Assembly (NCBI GenBank): GCA_050018415.1
Contig: JBEKAB010000015.1
Coordinates: 1-64,000 of the forward strand
DNA from: UBA1161 sp002311745
GTDB lineage: Bacteria > Planctomycetota > Phycisphaerae > Tepidisphaerales > Tepidisphaeraceae
DNA: 64,000 nucleotides
Direction: 5' to 3'
Program-made: the position numbers and the translations under genes
Part shown: positions 54,282 through 62,509 of the stretch, piece by piece
How the letters are laid out: each line of letters starts with the position of its first letter
Position numbering within the stretch: position 1 is the stretch's first letter
The notes under the pieces: model-generated
The model's database searches: none
What the model saw: only the letters and a program-made list of their open reading frames with translations
Told to the model about the DNA's origin: nothing

Positions 54282-55766
54282 ATGTCCGATGATTCGCTCA
54301 CGCGTCGGGAAATGCTCAAGACAGCCGCGGCCATCGGGATCGCCGCCATGGGATTGGCGGCTGAACAGGCGCCGCCGCAAAATCAGCCGTCCACACGGCC
54401 CTCGCCGATGATCGGCCTCCAGCTCGGCCCCCAACCCCTGGCTCAGCAGGACCTGGACCGCCTGCTGGACGACCTGCGCCAGCGGGCCGGGGTCAACGCC
54501 ATTTTCCCGTTCATTTATACCTACGCCGCCCACACGGCCGCCATGCCCGCCAAGGGCTTCCACGGCGGGAACTTCGCCATCCCCCACATGCAGTATTACA
54601 AAGGCTCCCCGCTGACGGCCCAGGACATGCGGGCCCCCGACTTCGGCGAAGTCGACGCCCTGGCACGCGCCATCCCCTTTGCCAAGAAACACGGCACCAA
54701 ACTCTTCGCCTGGGTGATCGAGGACCACGACCATTGCCCCTCGCCCGCGTGGGAACCGCTTTACGAGATCGACTTCCACGGCCGACGACAACTGAAACAC
54801 CCGGCCGGCCCGTGCTTCAACAATCCGATGTACCTCGCCTTCATCCTCGGCCTGATCGAAGACTACGTCCGCTCGTACGACATCGACGGCCTCATGTGGG
54901 GCTCGGAACGCCAGGGCGGATTCTTCAACGCCCTGGGCGCGTACGCCCACGGGTCGAAAGCCGATCCGGCGGGAGCCACCTGCTTCTGCGAGTTCTGCCA
55001 GAAGAAGGCCAAGGACTCCGGCATCGACGTGGACCGCGCCCGCCAGGGGTTTGCCGCCCTCGAGCAATACGTCAAAGCCGGCCGAGCCGGCAGCCGACCA
55101 CGCGATGGATACTTCGTCAGCTTCTTCCGCCTCATGTTGGATTACCCGGAACTGCTTGCCTGGGAGAACATGTGGGAGCGCAGCCGCGAGAGCCTGCAAA
55201 CGCGAATGTACCAACTGGTCAAGTCGATCAAGCCGCAGCTTCCCGTCGGCTGGCACATCTGGCACAACGTCTCGTTCAGCCCTTTCCATCGAGCCGAAAT
55301 CGATTACACGCGCATGGCCGGGTTCTGCGACTACATCAAACCGGTGCTGTACAACAACTCTGCCGGCGAGCGCATCCACGGCTTCATCGACAGCGTGACC
55401 GGAAACGTCTTTGGCGACGCGACCAAGCCGCAGGCCATGCACATGCTCTACCGCCTGCTGGATTACGACGAGGCCCCGTACGACCGCGTGAGCGACATCG
55501 GCTTATCCGCCCAATACGTGCAGCGTGAAACGCGCCGCTGCGTGGACGACGTGGCCGGGACCAACGTGCAGGTCTGGCCCGGCATCGACATCGACGTTCC
55601 CGTCCCCAGCAAAGCCACGTGCTCGCCGGAAAGTATCAAGCAAGCGGTTATTGCCGCGTTCAACGGCGGCGCCAGCGGGGTGATTCTGTCGCGCAACCTG
55701 CGCGAGATGGACCCGCAACACTTGGCCGGCGCGGGAGCGGCGCTGGATGAATTGGGATTGCGATAA
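54282..55766 (+). CDS. Tat-exported glycoside-hydrolase-like barrel protein
   Basis: A Tat signal is clear (LTRREMLKTAAAIGIAAMGL). The 494-residue mature region shows barrel-like alternation: VNAIFPFIYTYAAHTAAMPA, LFAWVIEDHDHC, DIDGLMWGSERQGGFFNAL, LPVGWHIWHNVSF and CDYIKPVLYNNSAGERIHGF. Acidic residues fall at strand ends, as in GH-like (beta/alpha)8 enzymes. A CFCEFCQKK pair may bind metal. No CAZy family is assigned. It follows pssA by 15 bases but seems functionally unrelated. Confidence 0.65.
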   Translation: MSDDSLTRREMLKTAAAIGIAAMGLAAEQAPPQNQPSTRPSPMIGLQLGPQPLAQQDLDRLLDDLRQRAGVNAIFPFIYTYAAHTAAMPAKGFHGGNFAIPHMQYYKGSPLTAQDMRAPDFGEVDALARAIPFAKKHGTKLFAWVIEDHDHCPSPAWEPLYEIDFHGRRQLKHPAGPCFNNPMYLAFILGLIEDYVRSYDIDGLMWGSERQGGFFNALGAYAHGSKADPAGATCFCEFCQKKAKDSGIDVDRARQGFAALEQYVKAGRAGSRPRDGYFVSFFRLMLDYPELLAWENMWERSRESLQTRMYQLVKSIKPQLPVGWHIWHNVSFSPFHRAEIDYTRMAGFCDYIKPVLYNNSAGERIHGFIDSVTGNVFGDATKPQAMHMLYRLLDYDEAPYDRVSDIGLSAQYVQRETRRCVDDVAGTNVQVWPGIDIDVPVPSKATCSPESIKQAVIAAFNGGASGVILSRNLREMDPQHLAGAGAALDELGLR

Positions 55767-56268
55767 GTCCAGTTCATGCAGGCGATTGCGCGCGTAAAAG
55801 GCCATTTTTCAAAAACGATAGTTTTTGGGCTGCGCGCAGGAACGAAAAAGGATTTGGCCCGTCCCCGCCAATGCCACGTTGTTTTTGTTGCAAGCACACG
55901 TCAGGGCTGAGCTTGTGGCGGGCTTGGCGGCCAGGAACCTTCACTTCCGTGGGGACCATATGGGGTTGTGTTTTGTTCTCCACTTTCGACGGCGTCCGGC
56001 ACGGTGAAGGTTGGGCGATGGAGCTGCGCAACTGCCATCGAAAATGGGCGAGGCGGGCTGAAAAACACCGAAGATTGCCCAAGGCAGGGCCTAAGAATGG
56101 GCCACAGATGGAAATCAGATGAACACAGATGGGATTTTGGATTTGGGATTTCAGAATCGAGATCCGAGAATTTATCTGTGTGCATCTGTATCTTAATCCG
56201 TGGCTTACCGTCTGCCGTGCTGATTTTCGGGTTGGACGTTCGCAAGTATACTGTAGTGTGGGACTCGG
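55767..56268. other. Intergenic region with small hairpin, no gene seen
   Basis: No credible gene is seen in this 500-bp stretch. CAAAAAC (55810-55816) and GTTTTTG (55821-55827) form a 7-bp stem with a GATA loop that may be a terminator, though no T-run follows. A repetitive AT-rich phrase (GATGGGATTTTGGATTTGGG) lies near 56125. It should hold the promoter for the helicase-nuclease gene. Confidence 0.5.
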
Positions 56269-59200
56269 ATGGCCACGATCGTGGATGAAAAGACTGCAAG
56301 GGAGCGAACCCGCCGACTGTTCAAGTTCCTGTCCGAATTGAACAAGCTGGGGAACCCTCTGTGTGCTCGGATCGAAGAACAACCGTGGACGCTCTGGTTG
56401 CACGATCTGCCCAATCACCCCTCTGTCCATGTGGGCGTACGCACGACTGACACAAACGAGTCTGAGCCAACGGACGGACCGAATTCCGGTACCGCAGATG
56501 ATGACATAGTGCTGAGGATCAAGCGGGCGCCCACGACCAGTGCCCCGCCTTTGCCCGAACTGCTGGTCGATTGGCTGAAGCCGACCTGGCAACGGATCGA
56601 AGGACCGGTTGAATACCTCGCGTCGAAGAATGAACAGGACAAGGACGGCCAGCCAATCCTCGTCAAGTTCGAAGAAAATCCAGCACGTCCATCGGCGTTC
56701 GCGGAATGGAAGAGAAAATGGGACGAATGGTCCACTGCGGAGAAGCCTGCTCGGGAAGCACTGAAGGTATTTGAGCGGGTGTACGCACTCTACGGCCAGA
56801 TTGAGCGCGAGGCGGAGCGAGTCGAACTATACATCGGCGACGGCGTTCTGGATTGGCCACGCCCCGAGGGCAGTATTTCGCACCCGATTTTGCTACAGCG
56901 TCTTCAATTGGAATTCGATCCGCAAATTCCCGAATTCAGGCTCAGAGATACCCCCCACCCCGTCGATCTGTACTCCGCCTTGTTGCGAACGATCAAAGAG
57001 ATCGAGGGTTCGACGCTGCGGAAGTGCAGAGAAGAAGTTCGGTTCGGCGATTTTCATCCGCTCGAAGACGAGAGCACATCCGGCTTCTTACAGCGGATGA
57101 TTCAATCCATGCACCCGCAGGGAAAGCTGGTCAAAGGCGACATCGAACGGACAGGAGACCCGTTCATTCGCCGTGATCCGGTGATTTTTCTGCAAAACCG
57201 ACCGCTCGGATTCGCGACGGCATTCGAAGCGGTGTTGGAGCAACTGGAGCGGGGAGGCGCAGAGATTCCCAAATCGATCCTGAGCATCATCGGGATCGAC
57301 ACCGACGTCCATCTCGTCGAGGAGACCGAGAGCGGGCCGAAACAATATAACGCAAACGAAGACGAGCAGATCCTTTTCACCAAACCCGCGAATTCGGAGC
57401 AACTTCAAATTGCCGGGCGGCTAGAGCACTCGGGCAACGTGCTCGTTCAAGGCCCACCCGGAACAGGAAAGACGCACACGATCGCGAATCTCATCGGTCA
57501 CCTGCTTGCGACGAACCAAACTGTGCTTGTGACCAGTCACACCACGAAGGCGTTGAGGGTGCTCCGCGACCAGATCGTGGAAAATCTGCGGTCATTGTGT
57601 GTGAGCGTGTTGGAAAACGACAGCAAAGCAGAAGACCAGTTGAAGACGGCGGTCCAGGGCATCGTCCAACGACTTTCAGAAAGTAATGCGGATCGGCTCA
57701 ACCGAGAAGCCGAGGTGTGCAGGAGCCAGCGGCACGCCATTTTGGCAAAGATCAAAGAAACACGGGAGAGTCTGCTGCGAGCCAGATCGGACGAGCATCG
57801 AGATGTCGTCGTCGCCGGAACGGGTTATTCCCCCTCGCAAGCCGCACGCATCGTTGCCGCCGGTGTCGGCAAGCTTGGCTGGATTCCGGGACCCCTCGGA
57901 GCCGGGATGCCGTGCCCCCTCAGCGCTGGCGAGCTGTTGGAGCTTTATCAAAGCAATGCCGAGTTGACGGCAAACGACGAATCGGAGTTGACATTGGCAT
58001 TACCCGAGCTCGCGGCACTGCCTACACCGAGTCAGTTCGCGGCGATGGTCGCAGAGCGGCACGCACTGAACCAGAGGGACACGGGGAACCCCGATCTTTG
58101 GAACCTTGGGAATCAAATCAACCATGAAACCGTTGTTGCGTGTGCTTCGTGTGGTGCTCGTTGGCGGGTGCGAGCCACGGGGCAGCAGAAATCCGCAAAG
58201 TGCGGAAGGTGCGGGAATCTCATTCCGCTTCCAGCCGTAGGTTCGGGTTCACGCGAGCGGTTTGAAGCACAAATCGCCAAACTCAAAGACTTGCGAAGGC
58301 GGTCTACGAAGGCCGCACAAATCGTTGCCGACGCGGAGTCACAGAAATGGCGACTCGCCGCGGTAACAGCGGGTGCCCGCGGAGGGCAAGAGACGGAAAT
58401 CTGGACCAAGTTGGTTGAAATGATCCAAGCCGCCCTGGCGAAAGCCGCAGCAGTTCAGGAGTCACGGCTGACCTTCGATCCGCGGCTTGACGCAACAGGA
58501 GAGCTGTCCGAGCAAATCAGCGTGCTCGTGGAGATGGAAGAGCACCTCGGCAGAGGCGGTCGCCTAAGCCGCCTTAACCTGGTTTTCAAGAGACGATGGA
58601 AACGGGTTCTGACAACCGTGAGCGTCAACGGAAGCCCACCTAAATCCCTCGCTCACATTCAGGCACTTCGTGCGGCGGCAGAGCTTCGCGGATTGCGACA
58701 CGAACTGTCCCAGCGATGGAGCCGACAAATGGTGCCGCTCGGTGCTCCGCCGCTGGACGGGGTTGGTGAGAGCATCGAAGTCTCGTGTGGTCAGTTCTGT
58801 CAGTGGATCGGCGACTGCGTGTCTTGGTGGAAAACGACGTGGCAACCGCTCCACGATGAATTGGCTGCCGTAGGACTGAACTGGAATCGGCTTATGGAAG
58901 CCGTCGCCCCCAAACTCGACCAGTTTGGGGACATCCTGCGGCTTAAAGACGCAGTCACGAATCATTTGCCCGGTGCCATCGACGAATGCATCTTGCGCCT
59001 GAAATGGGCGATCTCAGAAGTTCAGAAGGCGGCGGTTGCCGACGTGCTGGATCGCGCCGGGCCGGCAGGTTCGTGTGCGTCGGTGGTTGGCGATCTGCGA
59101 GAATCGCTCCATAGTCTGTCACCTGAAGAGTATCAAACGTCGTATCAACGACTGGCGGAACTCAGCGGACTGAAATCGACCCGACAGCGTCGCATCGAGC

Positions 59201-60978
59201 TTCTTCGGAAGTTGGAGCCGTGCGCGAAGACATGGGTGGCCGCCATCCGAGCCAGACAGGGATTGCACGGCGAGGGATTGGCGCCGGGCAATGGTGAGCA
59301 GGCATGGCTTTGGCGGCAGCTTGAGCAGGAACTTGAGAACCGTTGCCAAGTATCGATGGCCGACCTGCAAGAGAAGCTCGTAGCGTACCAGCAAGACCTC
59401 AATCGAGTCACAGGCGAGCTTGTAGACCGGCAAGCATGGAGCGCACAGATAGCCCGGACCAAACTCCCGCAAAAGCAAGCCCTGATGGGCTGGCTGCAAA
59501 CGGTCCGAAGAATCGGGAGAGGCATGGGAAAGCGTGTGCCTCAACTACGTGCAGAAGCTCGAAAGCTCATGGAAGCTTCTCGGACAGCCGTCCCGGTGTG
59601 GATCATGCCGCTGAGTCGTGTTGCAGAGAACTTCGCTCCTGTTGCCGGCTTGTTTGATGTAGTCATCATCGACGAGGCGAGTCAGAGCAGCGTCCTGGAA
59701 CTGCTGGCATTCTACCTCGGGAAAAAAGTAATTGTCGTTGGCGACCATGAGCAGGTCAGTCCAGATGCGGTTGGGCAGAATCAGGACGAGGTCAAGCACC
59801 TCATCGACGAATACCTGCGAGACATCCCGAATTCTCACCTGTACGAGAAGCAACTTTCAGTCTACGACTTGGCGATGCAGTCATTTCAAGGAACGATTTG
59901 CCTGCGAGAGCATTTCCGGTGCGTTCCAGAAATTATCCAGTTCAGCAACCATCTCTCGTACCAAGGGCAGATCAAACCACTCCGGGATGCGACGGGACTG
60001 CGAACATGCCCTTATACAGTCGCCCATCGCGTCGAGGGAACGAGCTCAGGGCAAAAAACAAATGAAATCGAGGCCTTCAGCGTCGCGTCTTTGCTTGCAG
60101 CGGCGATCGAGCAGAAGGAATACGAAGGTAAGAGTTTTGGCGTCATCTCGCTTGTAGGGGATGAGCAAGCTTACCTGATCGACGAGATAGTGAGGAAGCG
60201 GGTTGCCCCCGCAGAATATGGAGCTCGCCGGATAATGTGCGGCAACCCGGCACAGTTCCAAGGGGACGAGCGCGACATCATGTTTCTGTCGATGGTGGAT
60301 GCACCCGCTGAAGGGCCGCTCGCCCTGCGCAGCCAGCCGATGTTTCAGAAGCGGTACAACGTGGCTGCAAGCAGAGCGCGAGATCAAATGTGGGTTGTTT
60401 ATTCACTCAACCCCGATACCGACCTAAAACCAGACGATCTGCGCCTGCGGTTGATCCGCCATGCTCTGGACCCCTCTGCCGTTACAAGACAGATCGAAGC
60501 GGTTTCTGCCAAAGCAGAATCTGAGTTCGAACGCCTTGTATCCGAAAGATTGATACAGGAAGGATACCGCGTCGTGTCGCAGTGGAGGGTTGGGCACTAC
60601 AGAATCGACATGGTTGTTGTGGGAACGGCGGCGAAACTGGCCGTTGAATGTGACGGTGATCGTTATCATCCGCTGGAGCAATTGCAGGACGACATGTCGC
60701 GACAGGCGGTCTTGGAGCGATTGGGATGGACGTTTGTCAGGATTCGAGGAAGCGAATTCTTCCGCGATCAGGCACGTGCTCTGTCGCGCCTCTTCAGGAC
60801 GCTTGATCGCATGGGCATTGAGCGGCTGGGGCCGGATTCAACCGTCACAACGCCGACGGAAGATCACGAACTGATTGATCGCGTGAAGCGTCGAGCGGCG
60901 GAGATTGCGACGGAATGGAGAGAGGACGCACCATCTTCAGAAGAAGAGGACGGCATTCTTGCTCAACGCACCTCATGA
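56269..60978 (+). CDS. SF1 helicase-nuclease with zinc ribbon and MTES/DUF559-type nuclease domain
   Basis: The 1569-residue protein has an uncharacterised N-terminal region (1-370), Walker A GPPGTGKT (395-402), and an inserted zinc ribbon CASCG...CGRC (C625, C628, C645, C648). A helical insert follows, then DEAD-like Walker B DVVIIDEASQSS (about 1130), motif VI RYNVAASRARDQMWVVY (about 1362), and a C-terminal PD-(D/E)XK-like domain from about 1418. That domain has YRIDMVVV and LAVECDGDRYH (Asp, Glu-x-Asp). The architecture matches AAA_11/AAA_12 plus REase_MTES_1575 proteins seen in defence islands and resembles one-gene systems such as Hhe. Phage defence is inference. Confidence 0.85.
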   Translation: MATIVDEKTARERTRRLFKFLSELNKLGNPLCARIEEQPWTLWLHDLPNHPSVHVGVRTTDTNESEPTDGPNSGTADDDIVLRIKRAPTTSAPPLPELLVDWLKPTWQRIEGPVEYLASKNEQDKDGQPILVKFEENPARPSAFAEWKRKWDEWSTAEKPAREALKVFERVYALYGQIEREAERVELYIGDGVLDWPRPEGSISHPILLQRLQLEFDPQIPEFRLRDTPHPVDLYSALLRTIKEIEGSTLRKCREEVRFGDFHPLEDESTSGFLQRMIQSMHPQGKLVKGDIERTGDPFIRRDPVIFLQNRPLGFATAFEAVLEQLERGGAEIPKSILSIIGIDTDVHLVEETESGPKQYNANEDEQILFTKPANSEQLQIAGRLEHSGNVLVQGPPGTGKTHTIANLIGHLLATNQTVLVTSHTTKALRVLRDQIVENLRSLCVSVLENDSKAEDQLKTAVQGIVQRLSESNADRLNREAEVCRSQRHAILAKIKETRESLLRARSDEHRDVVVAGTGYSPSQAARIVAAGVGKLGWIPGPLGAGMPCPLSAGELLELYQSNAELTANDESELTLALPELAALPTPSQFAAMVAERHALNQRDTGNPDLWNLGNQINHETVVACASCGARWRVRATGQQKSAKCGRCGNLIPLPAVGSGSRERFEAQIAKLKDLRRRSTKAAQIVADAESQKWRLAAVTAGARGGQETEIWTKLVEMIQAALAKAAAVQESRLTFDPRLDATGELSEQISVLVEMEEHLGRGGRLSRLNLVFKRRWKRVLTTVSVNGSPPKSLAHIQALRAAAELRGLRHELSQRWSRQMVPLGAPPLDGVGESIEVSCGQFCQWIGDCVSWWKTTWQPLHDELAAVGLNWNRLMEAVAPKLDQFGDILRLKDAVTNHLPGAIDECILRLKWAISEVQKAAVADVLDRAGPAGSCASVVGDLRESLHSLSPEEYQTSYQRLAELSGLKSTRQRRIELLRKLEPCAKTWVAAIRARQGLHGEGLAPGNGEQAWLWRQLEQELENRCQVSMADLQEKLVAYQQDLNRVTGELVDRQAWSAQIARTKLPQKQALMGWLQTVRRIGRGMGKRVPQLRAEARKLMEASRTAVPVWIMPLSRVAENFAPVAGLFDVVIIDEASQSSVLELLAFYLGKKVIVVGDHEQVSPDAVGQNQDEVKHLIDEYLRDIPNSHLYEKQLSVYDLAMQSFQGTICLREHFRCVPEIIQFSNHLSYQGQIKPLRDATGLRTCPYTVAHRVEGTSSGQKTNEIEAFSVASLLAAAIEQKEYEGKSFGVISLVGDEQAYLIDEIVRKRVAPAEYGARRIMCGNPAQFQGDERDIMFLSMVDAPAEGPLALRSQPMFQKRYNVAASRARDQMWVVYSLNPDTDLKPDDLRLRLIRHALDPSAVTRQIEAVSAKAESEFERLVSERLIQEGYRVVSQWRVGHYRIDMVVVGTAAKLAVECDGDRYHPLEQLQDDMSRQAVLERLGWTFVRIRGSEFFRDQARALSRLFRTLDRMGIERLGPDSTVTTPTEDHELIDRVKRRAAEIATEWREDAPSSEEEDGILAQRTS

Positions 60979-61002
60979 GCGGCGTGCGGTCCTCCTTGTT
61001 TT

Positions 61003-61416
61003 TCACAGAAACGTCCCCGGATCAATGGCGAATTTCTTGCCGAGTCGGCGGGCGTGATCGGCGGTGATGGGGCGAACGCCACTGAGGATCATGGAAACGG
61101 CGCTTTGGCTGACGTCCAGGATTTGCGCAAGCTGCGACTGGGTCAGTTGATGCTCCTGGACGAGATACCGAAGCACATCCAGGCCTGAGGCATGGCTGGT
61201 CACCGGGTCGTTGTGTTTTTCGTATTCCACCAGCAGTTGGGTCAGCACATAAACGTATTCAGCTTCTCCCCTGTCGTCGTAGTGGTCACGAAACAGGCGG
61301 TCCAGAATCTTGGTGGCGGCATCGGCGTCCGACTTGCCGCGAAGCTGGCGCAAGGGAAATTCCCGGATGAGCTGACGATATCTGCCGGAATAAACCGCTG
61401 AACGAATGGCACTCAT
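61003..61416 (-). CDS. higA: HigA-type antitoxin / XRE regulator
   Basis: The 137-residue protein has an N-terminal helical region and a C-terminal HTH (LTQSQLAQILDVSQSAVSMI LSGVRPITADHARRLGKKF). This is the HigA arrangement of the higBA type where antitoxin and toxin genes overlap. Its ATG overlaps the stop of an upstream frame that encodes only the C-terminal residues of a HigB-like toxin, so the toxin is truncated and the antitoxin may be orphaned. Confidence 0.78.
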   Translation of the reverse strand: MSAIRSAVYSGRYRQLIREFPLRQLRGKSDADAATKILDRLFRDHYDDRGEAEYVYVLTQLLVEYEKHNDPVTSHASGLDVLRYLVQEHQLTQSQLAQILDVSQSAVSMILSGVRPITADHARRLGKKFAIDPGTFL

Positions 61417-61496
61417 AATTCAGCCTTCCATCTTGCTCTATCGTAGTCCGCGTGCGTCAAAAATCGCAGCGTCATGCAGAAAATGGCTGCGATGCG
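61413..61496 (-). pseudogene. Truncated HigB-type toxin stub
   Basis: About 25 residues remain, ending LRFLTHADYDRARWKAEL, which resembles the HigB C-terminus (FxxTHAEYD). The stop overlaps the higA start (TTATGA). The frame runs into a GC-rich hairpin (61502-61521) at the point where the toxin would be expected to continue. The rest of the toxin is missing. Confidence 0.5.
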
Positions 61497-61757
61497 GGGG
61501 TCCGCGGGCTGCCGCCCGCGGCTAGGAGGGATGGGAAATGCACGGACCGGCTCGGGGTGCTGCGCGAGAAAGTGGAGCGGTAGACTGTAGAGAGTAGAGC
61601 AGCAGGCAGCAGTAGAGCCTCAGTCGATCATTGCCGGGTCAGTCTCGAAGGCGCGGTATAATTGCGGTCGGTCACCGTTACGGTGTGACACCTCTTATGG
61701 GCGCCCGATCATGATGTTGGACCCCGCGGTAGCAAACTTGCGGAAAGGAGAGCACTG
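61417..61757. other. Intergenic region with hairpin
   Basis: It holds the HigB stub, a perfect 8-bp stem (CCGCGGGC/GCCCGCGG, 61502-61521) with a TGCC loop, and a partial palindrome CACCGTTACGGTG near 61671-61683. A strong ribosome binding site (GGAAAGGAGA) precedes the DoxX gene. No other gene is seen. Confidence 0.5.
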
Positions 61758-62234
61758 ATGGCTTGGATCACGAGAATGAACGCGACGGCCGGGCCCCGCG
61801 CGGTCCTGCTCATCCGCATACTGGCCGGGGGTGTGTTCCTCTCCGAAGGCATACAGAAGTTTCTGTTTCCCGAGATGCTGGGCGCGGGTCGATTTGAAAA
61901 GATTGGGATTCCCGCGCCGCATTTCTTCGGGCCGTTCGTGGGCGCCTGCGAGGTCGTCGGCGGCGTCCTGCTGATCGCGGGACTCCTGACACGACTGGCG
62001 TCCATCATGCTCTTGATCAGCATGACCGTTGCGGTCATCTCCACCAAACTGCCCGTGCTCGTCGGCCACCCGATTTGGAGGTTCTCTTTGCCCAAGCTCC
62101 CGCAGTATGGACTGTGGAGCATGCTTCATGAAGCACGTGCGGACTTTTCCATGATCTTCTGCGTCTTGTTCCTGCTGGTCGTCGGAGCGGGAAAGTGGTC
62201 GATAGACGCCGCGATGGGCCCGCGACATTCCTGA
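61758..62234 (+). CDS. DoxX-family membrane protein
   Basis: The 158-residue protein has four membrane segments in the DoxX pattern: LLIRILAGGVFLSEGIQKFL, FGPFVGACEVVGGVLLIAGL, ASIMLLISMTVAVISTKL and SMIFCVLFLLVVGAGKW. GGAAAGGAGAG lies close upstream. DoxX-like proteins are linked to respiratory or stress roles, but this subfamily is not characterised. Confidence 0.82.
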   Translation: MAWITRMNATAGPRAVLLIRILAGGVFLSEGIQKFLFPEMLGAGRFEKIGIPAPHFFGPFVGACEVVGGVLLIAGLLTRLASIMLLISMTVAVISTKLPVLVGHPIWRFSLPKLPQYGLWSMLHEARADFSMIFCVLFLLVVGAGKWSIDAAMGPRHS

Positions 62235-62506
62235 CCAACTCCGGAAAATGTATTTATCCTTTTAATTTCCGGGCAGCACGGCGGAGCCGCGAGGGCGACC
62301 CCCGCTGGCGATATCAAGAATGCGGTTGACAGGGTCACACCCAGGGCTTTGCCTGGATTTTTGGGCACACCCATCAGGGCTGGGGCCAATCTATTGCAGT
62401 GGATGACTCCGGCTGCGGCGAATAAGATTGCCGACGGGTTTTGTTGCAGGCAAAATCGATCATCGATGCGACAGAGGTCTGTGCTCTTGGAAGAACCGGC
62501 AGGTGC
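62235..62506. other. Non-coding gap before the S53 protease gene
   Basis: No credible gene is seen in this 270-bp stretch. It should hold the promoter of the downstream secreted-protease gene. The sequence is mixed in composition and shows no clear palindrome. Confidence 0.4.
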
Positions 62507-62509
62507 GTG

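Noticed and set aside
53037..55442. 801-residue minus-strand frame
   Set aside because: It is antisense to pssA and the Tat-exported gene; no motif and skewed composition.
55774..56592. 272-residue minus-strand frame overlapping the helicase start
   Set aside because: It crosses the intergenic gap and the first part of a strong gene, and has no recognisable domain.
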